From: Prolixibacteraceae bacterium UBA6029
Lineage (GTDB): Bacteria > Bacteroidota > Bacteroidia > Bacteroidales > Prolixibacteraceae
Reading direction: 5' to 3'
Length of the DNA: 30,079 bases
Assembly (NCBI GenBank): GCA_002429385.1
Contig: DIZL01000066.1
Span: forward strand, 1-30,079
A program made the translations under genes and the position numbers. This document shows positions 1 through 8,452 of the stretch, one piece after another. The notes under the pieces were generated by a model. That model was not told where the DNA came from, did not search any database, and saw only the letters and a list, made by a program, of their open reading frames with translations. Numbering within the stretch: position 1 is the first letter of the stretch; the number at the start of each line of letters is the position of its first letter.

Positions 1-47
1 AATGCGTAACGTGAGTTAATAAAAAAAAAGCTCGGGGAATGTAGATA

Positions 48-73
48 TTGTTAGAACAATCTAACTATATTTG
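48..73 (+). promoter_or_regulatory. Possible Bacteroidota promoter of the MarR gene
   Basis: A TAnnTTTG -7 box (TATATTTG) lies at 66-73, and a TTG that could serve as the -33 element lies at 48-50, though the 15-bp gap is shorter than the usual 19-21. Transcription would start close to 78-80, on or beside the ATG at 78, so the message could be leaderless. The box match is seen; promoter activity is inferred. Confidence 0.4.
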
Positions 74-77
74 CAGT

Positions 78-491
78 ATGGATAAACTGGTTGAAATAAT
101 CGCAAAGCTGTCCCGTGAAATAGGGCTGATGGAAGAGGCTGCCAAAGAACAGTTCAATTTTAAAGAACTGACTCTTACTCAAATGAATTATATGGAAACT
201 ATCAATCAGCTTCATAATCCAAACATGACTGAATTGGCGGTTGAAATGAATTTAACCAAGCCGACGGTTAAAGTAGCTATTGATAAGCTGATTGAAAAGG
301 ATTATATCTACCGGGTTCAATCAGACGAAGATCGCCGCAGCGCCCATTTGCATCTGACGGAGAAGGGAAAACAGATCAACCAGATGCATGATTATGCACA
401 TAAATGCATGGCCGAACTATTGAGCAAAAAGCTTGATAATTCAGAACGCATTCAACTGGAGTCATTGCTTGAGAAAGCGATAAGCAAATAA
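78..491 (+). CDS. MarR-family transcriptional regulator
   Basis: A 137-residue protein with the MarR winged-helix fold: an N-terminal helix, a helix-turn-helix (MTELAVEMNLTKPTVKVAIDKL, about residues 58-78, given here only as its core), then the wing with the family signature around DEDRRS and a C-terminal dimerisation helix. Such proteins bind palindromic operators as dimers and are usually released by small ligands or oxidants. A TTG at 48 would add ten residues, but the ATG at 78 is preferred because the product then begins at the first family helix and because the -7 box ends at 73. The P-type ATPase gene starts 59 bp downstream in the same direction, so the regulator may control it; that link is inferred from position only. 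Confidence 0.85.
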   Translation: MDKLVEIIAKLSREIGLMEEAAKEQFNFKELTLTQMNYMETINQLHNPNMTELAVEMNLTKPTVKVAIDKLIEKDYIYRVQSDEDRRSAHLHLTEKGKQINQMHDYAHKCMAELLSKKLDNSERIQLESLLEKAISK

Positions 492-550
492 TCACCTTCA
501 TTTTTAATAGTTAGCATATTCTATTTAATTTCTTATCCGAAGATAACATC

Positions 551-3091
551 ATGAACATAGATTTAAAATCAGCGAAATACCAGGGCTTAACCAATGATCA
601 GGTTACCGAAAAGCAAAAGACTTATGGTCTTAACGAACTGCCTTCGTCGAAACCTAAAAACCTGTTCGCTATTGCCTGGGGAGTAGTAAAAGAACCAATG
701 TTTCTGCTTTTGGTCGCCTGTGGTACCTTGTACCTGATTTTGGGCGATGTTCAGGAAGGGTTGATGCTGCTGGGTTTTGTGTTCGTGATCATGGGTATCG
801 AATTCTATCAGGAAAAGAAAACGGAGAATGCGCTGGATGCCCTCAAAGATCTGGCAAGCCCGCGGGCCTTGGTGATTCGTGAAGGCATTGAAAAGCGAAT
901 TGCAGGACGTGAAGTTGTTGCCGATGACCTTGTTATCCTGCAGGAAGGTGACCGTGTGCCCGCTGATGCTACTGTTATCTATTCAGTTAACCTGTTGGCC
1001 GACGAATCCCTGCTGACCGGCGAGTCTGTTTCAGTACGCAAATCAGAATGGAATGGTGTTGATCAGGTTACCCAGCCCGGAGGCGATGATCTGCCTTTCG
1101 TATATTCAGGATCGATGATCGTGCAGGGGAATGGCATTGTTAAAGTTTCGTCTATCGGTTCGGATACCGAAATCGGCAAAATAGGCAAGGCGCTTGAGTC
1201 GGTCGTTGAGGAACCTACCAAGCTAAAAACCGAAATGGGAATATTGGTTAAGCGGCTTGCCATTATTGGTGTGTCGCTTTGTTTAATTGTAATATTGGTC
1301 TATACCATAACACGTGGCGATTTGCTGAAAGGGTTCCTTGCCGGAATTACCCTGGCTATGGCCATGTTGCCTGAAGAATTCCCTGTGGTGCTGACCATCT
1401 TTATGGCGCTTGGCGCCTGGAGAATGTCGAAAAAGAATGTGCTTACCCGCAAACCTGCTGCAGTTGAAACACTCGGTTCCGCAACTGTACTTTGTACGGA
1501 TAAAACAGGTACACTGACCCAAAATAAAATGACCGTTAGCCGCTTATTCAACGGTTCGGACTTCTTCACTGTAAATAAGTGTACCAAATTCCCGGAGGAG
1601 TTCCATGAGATCATCGAATTTGGCATCTTGTCGAGCCAGACCAATCCGTTTGATCCGATGGAACGTGCCATTACCAATATGGGCGATGTGTATCTAAAAA
1701 ATACCGATCACATTCATACGGACTGGCAGATGGTGAAGGAATACCCGCTGTCGAAAGACTTGCTTGCCATGTCAAGGGTGTTCACCAACAAGGAAGACCG
1801 TAAGCAGACCATCGCTACCAAAGGAGCTCCTGAAGCCATTTTTGATTTGTGTCATTTAACACCTTCAGATAAGGCCAGATATTCAGCTTCTGTAACAGAA
1901 ATGGCTTCAGCTGGATTACGTGTTCTGGGTGTAGCAAAAGCGCTGATCGGCAACGAAAGTTTACCCGAAATACAACATGATTTTGACTTCCAATTTATTG
2001 GGCTGATCGCCTTGTCCGATCCAATACGGGATACTGTTCCTGAAGCTGTACGCGAATGTTACCAGGCTGGCATACGGGTGATCATGATCACCGGGGACTA
2101 TCCGGTTACGGCAATGAACATTGGCCGCGAAATCGGGCTTCGGAACCATGAGGTATCGATCAGCGGTACTGAACTTCAGGCTATGTCTGAAGATGAGCTT
2201 TGTGAACGGATTAAGGACGTAAATATTTTTGCGCGTGTTGTTCCTGAACAGAAGCTGAAAATAGTGAATGCCCTAAAGCGAAACGGCGAGATTGTTGCTA
2301 TGACGGGCGATGGTGTAAACGATGCCCCTGCGCTGAAAGCTGCAAACATTGGAATAGCAATGGGCGAAAAAGGCACTGACGTTGCCCGTGAAGCTTCTTC
2401 GCTGGTACTGATGGACGATAATTTTGCCTCCATTGTAGGAGCAGTTAAGATGGGGCGTCGTATCTTTGATAACCTGCAAAAGGCTTTGGGTTATATCTTT
2501 GCGATCCATGTGCCCATAGCGGGACTGTCGCTCATTCCTGTTTTCTTTTCAAACCTTCCCTTGCTGTTGTGGCCGGTTCATATTGTGTTTATGGAACTGA
2601 TTATTGACCCGGCCTGTTCCATCATCTTTGAAGCCGAAAAGGAAGAGAAGAATGTAATGAACCGTCCCCCCAAGGACATTAACGAACCCTTTTTCGGAGC
2701 GAAGAAGATCTGGCTCAGTTGTTCACAGGGAATTGGTATCCTGGCTATTGTATTTGCAGTTTATTTCTTCGGATTACGGATGGACTATTCTGAAAAGGAA
2801 GTACGCGCACTGGCCTTTACAACCCTCATTGCCTCAAATATTGCCGTAATACTATCGAACCGTTCCTGGACCCGTAACATCTTCCAGATTATTAGTACCA
2901 CCAATAAAACCGTAAAATATGTGGTAGGCGGAGCAACTTTCTTCCTGATTCTGGTACTGAATGTGCCTTTTTTGCTGCAACTCTTTCAGTTCGAAAAGAT
3001 CAGTATGATTGAAGCTTTGGTATGTGTTGCGGCCGGATTTTCCAGTATTATCTGGTTCGAAATGTATAAGGTGATTAATAATCGGGCATAA
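551..3091 (+). CDS. P-type cation-transporting ATPase (P2/Ca2+-like)
   Basis: An 846-residue integral membrane pump that uses ATP to move cations across the inner membrane. All catalytic landmarks are visible: actuator loop TGES at 156-159, phosphorylation site DKTGTLT with Asp317, nucleotide-binding KGAPE near 423, and the hinge TGDGVNDAPALK near 585. Transmembrane pairs lie near 48-85 and 233-290, and four or more segments follow the hinge. The length and the C-terminal helices place it with P2 pumps (Ca2+, Mn2+ or Na+/K+ type), not with heavy-metal P1B pumps: there is no CPC and no N-terminal metal-binding domain. In M4 the usual PEGLP reads PEEFP (274-278), a variant found in a bacterial subgroup, so the transported ion is uncertain. 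It follows the MarR gene by 59 bp. Confidence 0.92.
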   Translation: MNIDLKSAKYQGLTNDQVTEKQKTYGLNELPSSKPKNLFAIAWGVVKEPMFLLLVACGTLYLILGDVQEGLMLLGFVFVIMGIEFYQEKKTENALDALKDLASPRALVIREGIEKRIAGREVVADDLVILQEGDRVPADATVIYSVNLLADESLLTGESVSVRKSEWNGVDQVTQPGGDDLPFVYSGSMIVQGNGIVKVSSIGSDTEIGKIGKALESVVEEPTKLKTEMGILVKRLAIIGVSLCLIVILVYTITRGDLLKGFLAGITLAMAMLPEEFPVVLTIFMALGAWRMSKKNVLTRKPAAVETLGSATVLCTDKTGTLTQNKMTVSRLFNGSDFFTVNKCTKFPEEFHEIIEFGILSSQTNPFDPMERAITNMGDVYLKNTDHIHTDWQMVKEYPLSKDLLAMSRVFTNKEDRKQTIATKGAPEAIFDLCHLTPSDKARYSASVTEMASAGLRVLGVAKALIGNESLPEIQHDFDFQFIGLIALSDPIRDTVPEAVRECYQAGIRVIMITGDYPVTAMNIGREIGLRNHEVSISGTELQAMSEDELCERIKDVNIFARVVPEQKLKIVNALKRNGEIVAMTGDGVNDAPALKAANIGIAMGEKGTDVAREASSLVLMDDNFASIVGAVKMGRRIFDNLQKALGYIFAIHVPIAGLSLIPVFFSNLPLLLWPVHIVFMELIIDPACSIIFEAEKEEKNVMNRPPKDINEPFFGAKKIWLSCSQGIGILAIVFAVYFFGLRMDYSEKEVRALAFTTLIASNIAVILSNRSWTRNIFQIISTTNKTVKYVVGGATFFLILVLNVPFLLQLFQFEKISMIEALVCVAAGFSSIIWFEMYKVINNRA

Positions 3092-3177
3092 TGAGTTGTT
3101 CAATTTCATTGTCCGGGAGTAATCTGAACCTATTATCTGCAATGCATATATCCTTTAATGGTTAGCTAAAAGCAGGT

Positions 3178-4152
3178 TTACAGCACGGCTTTCCACCTTG
3201 TGTTCTTCCATTGATTTTGCTCTTCAGTAGTAAGAAATGTCCAGACCACAATCCTGCTGATTTTATTTCCCTGACCCATGGGGATGGTTTCCACGCCAAA
3301 GGCTTCGGCTTGTTCCAGGATCCGGTAAACACTCTTTAGGTTCGATTCTTTCGAGATAAGGGTAGAAAAACAAAAGCATGAGCTGGCGAATTTCTTGCTT
3401 TGCAGGATCATATTCCGAACAAATTTTTCTTCCCCTCCGTCACACCACAATTCGTTATTCTGACCTCCAAAATTAAGGACCGGTTCAGAAGTTTTCTCCT
3501 GAAATAAATTGTTTAGTTTCCTGTGCGTTCCTGCCAGGGCCTCCTTCTCTGAAGCATGAAAGGGAGGATTACAGATCGATAAATCGATGAATTCGTCTTT
3601 ACGGATTATACCATAAAAATAATCTTTCGGGTTCGTTTGCAGCTTACATACTAACTTCCCTTGTAATGAAGGATTGGAGGCAATTATTTTGTTACCTGAT
3701 TCAATGGAAACGGGGTCAATGTCAGAACCAATAAACGACCATCCGTATTCCTGTATTCCGATGATCGGGTAAATACAACTTGCGCCCACACCAATGTCGA
3801 AGCATTTAACCGTTGAACCTGCGGGAATCTTTCCATAGTTGTTACGGCATAGGAAATCGGCCATGTGATGAATGTAATCGGCCCTGCCGGGAATGGGCGG
3901 ACAAAGATAACCTTCAGGAATGTCCCAGTTTTCGATTTGGTAATGGTGATGCAACAGCGCCTTGTTCAGCGCTTTTACGGCTTCAGGATCGGCAAAATCA
4001 ACCGATTCGTCGCCGTATCGGTTTGGCTTGACGAAGGGGGCCAGTCCCGGATTGCCTTCGATCAGCAATTTAAAATCGTACCGTTCGCGATTCTTGTTCC
4101 TGGGATGCAATTTGGATTTCTCTACCGGATGTTCTCTCTTGTTTTGTTGCAT
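3178..4152 (-). CDS. rlmF: 23S rRNA (adenine(1618)-N6)-methyltransferase RlmF
   Basis: A 324-residue SAM-dependent methyltransferase that modifies A1618 of 23S rRNA. The N-terminus has the family block HPRNKNRERYDF followed by a conserved segment on proline, lysine and tyrosine-rich residues; the SAM-binding motif I is DIGVGASCIYP (near 127) and the amino-methyltransferase motif is NPPFH (near 195), the signature of enzymes that methylate exocyclic adenine nitrogens. The length agrees with Escherichia coli YbiN (about 308). The ATG at 4152 is used; an AT-rich TAAATTTA at 4184-4191 resembles a weak -7 box on this strand. It stands alone, tail-to-tail with the ATPase gene and head-to-head with the long intergenic region. 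Confidence 0.93.
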   Translation of the reverse strand: MQQNKREHPVEKSKLHPRNKNRERYDFKLLIEGNPGLAPFVKPNRYGDESVDFADPEAVKALNKALLHHHYQIENWDIPEGYLCPPIPGRADYIHHMADFLCRNNYGKIPAGSTVKCFDIGVGASCIYPIIGIQEYGWSFIGSDIDPVSIESGNKIIASNPSLQGKLVCKLQTNPKDYFYGIIRKDEFIDLSICNPPFHASEKEALAGTHRKLNNLFQEKTSEPVLNFGGQNNELWCDGGEEKFVRNMILQSKKFASSCFCFSTLISKESNLKSVYRILEQAEAFGVETIPMGQGNKISRIVVWTFLTTEEQNQWKNTRWKAVL

Positions 4153-4295
4153 TGAAATGTTGTCAGTCTGTTTTCGGCAGTAAATTTAGTATATATAAGC
4201 CAGAATCCCCAGAACCTTGTCTTTAACCTGTTAATTGAATGCTTACCTACACAGAGCTTAATTCCTGCCTTTCCATATTCGAATGGTTCACTATT

Positions 4296-4463
4296 CTATC
4301 GTACCATTGTCGTACCACTATCGTACCACTATCGTATCAAATACGTAACAAATACGTAACAAATACGTAACAAATACGTAACAAATTCGTATCAGTTCGA
4401 ATTTGTTTCGAATTTGATACGATAGTGGTACGATAGTGGTACGACAATGGTACGATAGTGGTA
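4296..4463. repeat. 11-bp-phased fold-back array, locus A
   Basis: A long inverted repeat made entirely of 11-bp units. The outer arms 4296-4342 and 4412-4458 are perfect reverse complements over 47 bp and consist of units such as TATCGTACCAC. The inner left arm holds four ATACGTAACAA units. A CG dinucleotide recurs at 4300, 4311, 4322, 4333, 4344, 4355, 4366, 4377, 4388, then after a single 10-bp step at 4398, 4409, 4420, 4431, 4442 and 4453. The 10-bp step marks the apex. It lies between the divergent rlmF and DUF2271 genes, upstream of both, so it is not placed as a terminator. Units have no spacers, which excludes CRISPR. Confidence 0.95.
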
Positions 4464-4554
4464 AAAACAATTCTAAGGGCAATTCTTTAGCCAACCCTCA
4501 CCTGAACAGGAGCGAAAACAGAAGGATAGATGTGCAGATCACGTTAAAAACAAT

Positions 4555-4719
4555 GGGGAACAGTTTAAATTTCCCGTAGGGAAAATATGTGGGTAGAAAA
4601 ACGGTCGTTTCCCTCGGTGGTGTTGTCCCGTATGGGACAATATATTGATGTGTCTCATTCATATTCTACCCATATTTTGTTCCTGACGGAACAATCCAAT
4701 AAAGTTTAAACAGTCTCTT
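4555..4719 (-). repeat. 165-bp palindrome-rich element, copy 1
   Basis: The reverse complement of this stretch matches 27151-27315 without gaps at about 145 of 165 positions by hand count. It contains three short palindromes: TTTCCCGTAGGGAAA (4570-4584), TTGTCCCGTATGGGACAA (4623-4640) and TTGTTCCTGACGGAACAA (4677-4694). The right end carries the terminal repeat (revcomp AAGAGACTGTTTAAACTTT, 4701-4719); the left end has decayed beyond the TTTAAATTT core at 4564-4572. No open reading frame. It resembles a MITE or a compound REP element; which one is inferred. Confidence 0.88.
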
Positions 4720-5076
4720 GCTATGCTGTGCGTATGATTTTTATAGATCACCTTTTGTGGTGATGATGCATCCGTTCACCGATATACAAACTAAGTCCCC
4801 CACGGTCTTGGAACCGAACCTCAAAATAAATAACAAATATTTGCGTCTTCGATAATATCACGTAAAATAGACATTTGTAAATATTTGATATATTGGTTGT
4901 TGCAATTTGTTATATAGTAGATTAAAATAATATCTATTTTCAACCAAAGTGATTTCTAGTTGTTTCTAAAATAGGTGATGGGGCAAATACATTGTTAAAT
5001 TTTATGGAAGTTGAATTTCAATAGCAATATTCAATGTATAGAGCAAGAGATATTTTTAGTTTAATCCGAAATCAAA
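4720..5076. other. Intergenic stretch without recognised features
   Basis: About 360 bp of AT-rich DNA before the DUF2271 gene. I see no open reading frame with coding character, no tRNA, no strong hairpin, and no good TAnnTTTG box; a TATTTTTA at about 5050 could be a degenerate -7 element. Confidence 0.4.
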
Positions 5077-5883
5077 ATGCATAAGAAAAGATATATGAAT
5101 AAAATTGTCGTATCGGGCTTGTTAATCCTGAACCTTTTAATTGCCGGAAACGGCCAGGCACAAACAGCAGGAACTTTCACCTTTACGATAAACCCGGTTG
5201 CCCATAGCGGCAGTTATGGGGCAAAGCATGTGGTGGCTATCTGGGTCGAAAACGCGGCAGGGACATTTGTGAAGACCAAACTCCGGCAATCTTCGTCCAG
5301 CACCATTGATCATCTGGCAACATGGACCTCGAAGTCAGCTTCGAATGTCGTCGATGCGACAACCGGCGCTACATTGATTTCATACTCCCCATTAACCTTT
5401 ATTTGGGATGGAACCAATGTTTCAAAAGTGGTAGTTGCCGACGGAGATTATAAAATCTGGATTGAAATGGCATGGGATAACAGCAAGACTACCGATAAGA
5501 TAGTAACCTCGTTTGTTTTCACCAAAGGTTCAGCTGAAGTACATCTAAAGCCGGCAAATACAAGTCTTTTCACGGCCATTGCCCTGGATTGGGTTCCAAC
5601 CGCTACTGGTATTGATAATCAGTCACAATCAAAAAATATTAATCTATTTCCAAATCCATCCAAAGGATTGGTAAATGTTGTTTTTAAAGTGCCCGTAAGT
5701 GATTGTCAGATACAAGTTGCAAATTCAGTGGGGGACATTATTTCCGAAGTGAAGGTTGCCAAAGGATTTTCCGGCGTTAAAACTATCGATTTAAGTAATC
5801 ATGCAAATGGAATTTATCTCATCAACATCCTTAATGCAAACAAAACTGATAATCTGAATTATAAAATCATTCTCAGTAAGTAA
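5077..5883 (+). CDS. Secreted DUF2271 protein with T9SS sorting tail
   Basis: A 268-residue exported protein. A signal peptide (about 1-29, hydrophobic VVSGLLILNLLIAG, ending near AQA) precedes a DUF2271 domain of about 140 residues with its typical aromatic strands (HVVAIWVENAAGTF and DGDYKIWIEMAWD). Residues about 185-268 form a type A T9SS sorting domain, recognisable from LFPNPSKG and the closing strand pattern GIYLINI...YKIILSK. The protein is therefore expected to cross the outer membrane by the type IX system and be released or anchored at the surface. DUF2271 proteins are often encoded beside flavin-linked periplasmic redox proteins, but none is next to it here. ATG at 5077 is used; ATG at 5095 would give an equally good signal peptide. 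Function unknown. Confidence 0.88.
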   Translation: MHKKRYMNKIVVSGLLILNLLIAGNGQAQTAGTFTFTINPVAHSGSYGAKHVVAIWVENAAGTFVKTKLRQSSSSTIDHLATWTSKSASNVVDATTGATLISYSPLTFIWDGTNVSKVVVADGDYKIWIEMAWDNSKTTDKIVTSFVFTKGSAEVHLKPANTSLFTAIALDWVPTATGIDNQSQSKNINLFPNPSKGLVNVVFKVPVSDCQIQVANSVGDIISEVKVAKGFSGVKTIDLSNHANGIYLINILNANKTDNLNYKIILSK

Positions 5884-5934
5884 TCGCCTGCAGTTCCTGA
5901 AAACTCTACTTTATACGAATTTATCCTTATCCGG

Positions 5935-6609
5935 TTATTTCGTACGGTACACTCCGGCATAATCAATGACACACATGGACTGATAGCTGGGATGGTCTCC
6001 GTTGGCTACACCGGCAAAGTGGAAACAAGGATTCATAATATTCTTACGGTGTCCACGGTCAGGAACACCATCGTCAATCAATAATGCAATAACGATCTGC
6101 CTGGCCTCAAAACTGCCGTAGGTAATGTCTTCGGCCGAACAAATATCCCAATCACCGTATTTCTCGATACGCTTCTGCGGAGTGGAGCCGTTGCGGGCGA
6201 TATGGCCAATTCCACCATGTTTTTGTTGATCAGTCACCAGTTCATTTGAAGCTTTTGCCAGTCCTTCTGCCGGATTTAGAATTGCAGTGGGATCCGTTTT
6301 CTTCAGGAATTGAATACATTCATTCAGTGGCCTGATGCCTTCCTGCGACCTGATAGTCACTTGCCCCGGATAGGTATATAGTTTGCCATCGAAAGCGGTT
6401 CGCAGATCTTCCATGTACGCTTCGGCAAATCGTTTGGGGTTGCTCCTGACTTTATTGAGTTCAAAGATCACGTCCTTCTGCAATTGGTTTAAATAGACTG
6501 TATTTTGAGCTGTATTGAGTTCGGAAGGCCAGTTCTTTTCTTCAATAGGTTTCTCAGAAAATCCAAGCCAGAAAAGGATGGGTAATGCGATAAGGAAGAT
6601 TTTATGCAT
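5935..6609 (-). CDS. Secreted CAP-domain (SCP/PR-1-like) protein
   Basis: A 224-residue protein with an N-terminal hydrophobic segment (IFLIALPILFWLGF) that acts as a signal peptide, followed by a CAP domain. The domain shows the early helix with ELNKVRSNPKRFA, the alpha-helix containing GHIARNGS, and the signature block GHRKNIMNPCFHFAGVA with the histidine expected in the CAP cavity. A family glutamate is seen in SAEDITYG. CAP proteins have varied extracellular roles, including lipid and peptide binding, and bacterial members are poorly characterised. It starts 40 bp after the stop of the esterase-propeller gene on the same strand and may share its transcript. Its 3' end converges on the DUF2271 gene. 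Confidence 0.85.
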   Translation of the reverse strand: MHKIFLIALPILFWLGFSEKPIEEKNWPSELNTAQNTVYLNQLQKDVIFELNKVRSNPKRFAEAYMEDLRTAFDGKLYTYPGQVTIRSQEGIRPLNECIQFLKKTDPTAILNPAEGLAKASNELVTDQQKHGGIGHIARNGSTPQKRIEKYGDWDICSAEDITYGSFEARQIVIALLIDDGVPDRGHRKNIMNPCFHFAGVANGDHPSYQSMCVIDYAGVYRTK

Positions 6610-6649
6610 TGAATAATTGTTGCTTTTCGTTTACTTTTTCTATAATAAA

Positions 6650-8395
6650 TCAACCGGCTCCCTGCGAAACAGGATTCATGGGCAGCATCCAGGATTGCAC
6701 TCCTTTTGTATTCAGTTTACGCCGGTAAACCTTATTTCCTGATACAACATATATGATGTCATGATGTTTACCGCCAAATGCAACGGTCGAAATTCTTCCT
6801 GACGGTAAAGTAAGAATGGCGCGTACGCGTCCGTTCTGATCACAAACCTGCAGCCCCATTTCACTTGCAACATACATATTTCCATTCACATCGAAGGCCA
6901 TATTTCCATTCTCCGTAAAACTAAAGTTATCAGAATTGTGCAGCCAGTAAAAACGTTGTTCGTCTTTGATGGACCCATCCCCATCAATGACATAACTGGA
7001 TATCCATTGTGAATGTTGCTCAGTCTGCATCAATAATTTATGGTTGGGATAGAGGGCGATATTGGTTCCAGCGAAAGGCTGATGATTAATCATCTGTTTA
7101 GACCCATCGGTTTTAATAAGCCACAATTTGCTTTCCTGATCGGATGTAGCCTGTGTGACATAAATGTTCTTCTCCGAAGTTGCTACAAGATTCTTTGCAT
7201 CAGGAATTCCTTTTGCGATCATCCGGTCCTTCTTTGTACCCTTTCCCGTGATAGTCCCTTTTGAGTCTGATAGGTATAATTCAAGACCATCAGTGCCGAT
7301 CAGGTGTTCTCCGGCAGTCAGGGTCAGGACTGTAGAAACCTGATTGGCTGAATCCAATTGGCATACCGTTCCCTGCTGATTCTGAAAAATAATATTGCCT
7401 GACTTATTTGTAAATAAGTCCCCTGAAGGAGGATTCGTAAGATTTACTTCTTCCCAATTCGAATCTTTCAGAAGTATGGATGTTAGCATATCATTCAGAG
7501 AGTTACCCTTTTGGACTTTTGCCGGCCAACCTTTCCATAGCCAGCGCATGACGTCAGGGAATATATGTGAAGCCTGTACGCCGTCATGCCCGCCCCTTCC
7601 CCAGGTGTGAGCTACTTCATAACCTGCAAAGTTCAATGCCGACTCCATGAGCAGGTTCTCTTCATACCAATAGCCAAACAATGGATTCCATGCATCATTG
7701 ACGCCATCTTCCAGGTAGATCCGAAGCGGTTTGGGCTCTGTCTTACGGATTAATGCCGGGTATTGATTTCCTCCGCGCATGGCCACATAAGTCCCGATTG
7801 AGCTGAATACGCGGCTGAAGGCATCAGGTCGCTGCCAGGCAGCCGTAAAGGCACATATGGCGCCGCTGCTGGCGCCCCCAATGGCACGGTCATTGGCATC
7901 CTTTGAAAAACGGATGATCCGTCCGTCACTGGTCTTCTGCTTTTCTGCATCGGGAAGCAATTCGTCCAGTAAGAAACGCACAAAGGTATCGTCTGTTTTG
8001 TCGAACTCATTGCTCCGGTTGAATCGCAGAGGTTCATTCTTGTCATTGATTACACTTCCTGAGCCAACATAAACGCCTATGGTCACGGGCATTTCTCCTG
8101 TGGAAATTAAATGATCAAAAACGACAGGAGCATTGTTCTGGATGCCATCCATACAAACATAGAGGCAGGCTGGTTTTCCGGGCACATAAGCTGCCGGAAC
8201 AGATATCCAGTAGCTTCGCCGGGTACCGGGATAGTACTTTGAATCTGAAAACTGCCGTTCAATAATCTCAGCGGGCTGAATACTACTTTGGGGTTGGGAG
8301 GCAGGATCAAAAGGATAGGCGGTATTTGCCTTATTCTGAGCCATTGAGATGGACACTGTCCATAAGGCTATCACTATCAGAATTAACTTTTTCAT
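6650..8395 (-). CDS. Secreted esterase (CE1/Fes-like) fused to a beta-propeller
   Basis: A 581-residue secreted protein in two parts. After a signal peptide (1-19, ending SMAQ) comes an alpha/beta-hydrolase of the enterochelin esterase/carbohydrate esterase 1 type: nucleophile elbow GASSG with Ser176, acid probably Asp230 or Asp234 in LEDGVNDAWN, and His270 in RGGHDG. From about residue 305 to the end is an SMP-30/gluconolactonase-like beta-propeller, with repeated NGNMYVAS and DSKGTI type blades. The esterase half likely removes acyl or feruloyl groups from sugars; the propeller could bind or act on a lactone or sugar. It lies between a URO-D family gene (57 bp upstream) and a CAP gene on the same strand. 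Domain calls are firm; substrate is inferred. Confidence 0.85.
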   Translation of the reverse strand: MKKLILIVIALWTVSISMAQNKANTAYPFDPASQPQSSIQPAEIIERQFSDSKYYPGTRRSYWISVPAAYVPGKPACLYVCMDGIQNNAPVVFDHLISTGEMPVTIGVYVGSGSVINDKNEPLRFNRSNEFDKTDDTFVRFLLDELLPDAEKQKTSDGRIIRFSKDANDRAIGGASSGAICAFTAAWQRPDAFSRVFSSIGTYVAMRGGNQYPALIRKTEPKPLRIYLEDGVNDAWNPLFGYWYEENLLMESALNFAGYEVAHTWGRGGHDGVQASHIFPDVMRWLWKGWPAKVQKGNSLNDMLTSILLKDSNWEEVNLTNPPSGDLFTNKSGNIIFQNQQGTVCQLDSANQVSTVLTLTAGEHLIGTDGLELYLSDSKGTITGKGTKKDRMIAKGIPDAKNLVATSEKNIYVTQATSDQESKLWLIKTDGSKQMINHQPFAGTNIALYPNHKLLMQTEQHSQWISSYVIDGDGSIKDEQRFYWLHNSDNFSFTENGNMAFDVNGNMYVASEMGLQVCDQNGRVRAILTLPSGRISTVAFGGKHHDIIYVVSGNKVYRRKLNTKGVQSWMLPMNPVSQGAG

Positions 8396-8452
8396 TTTAT
8401 CACTTAAATCTATTTCTTTATTCTTAATACTGGGCTACTGTTGTTATGAGTT

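Noticed and set aside
1283..1677. Minus-strand frames inside the P-type ATPase gene
   Set aside because: Shadows of a well-supported gene; the plus frame has every catalytic motif.
4153..4295. tRNA or small RNA upstream of rlmF
   Set aside because: No cloverleaf, no T-loop consensus and no strong stem seen on either strand.
4296..4463. CRISPR array
   Set aside because: Units are 11 bp, contiguous and without spacers, and the array is a palindrome; no cas gene is present.
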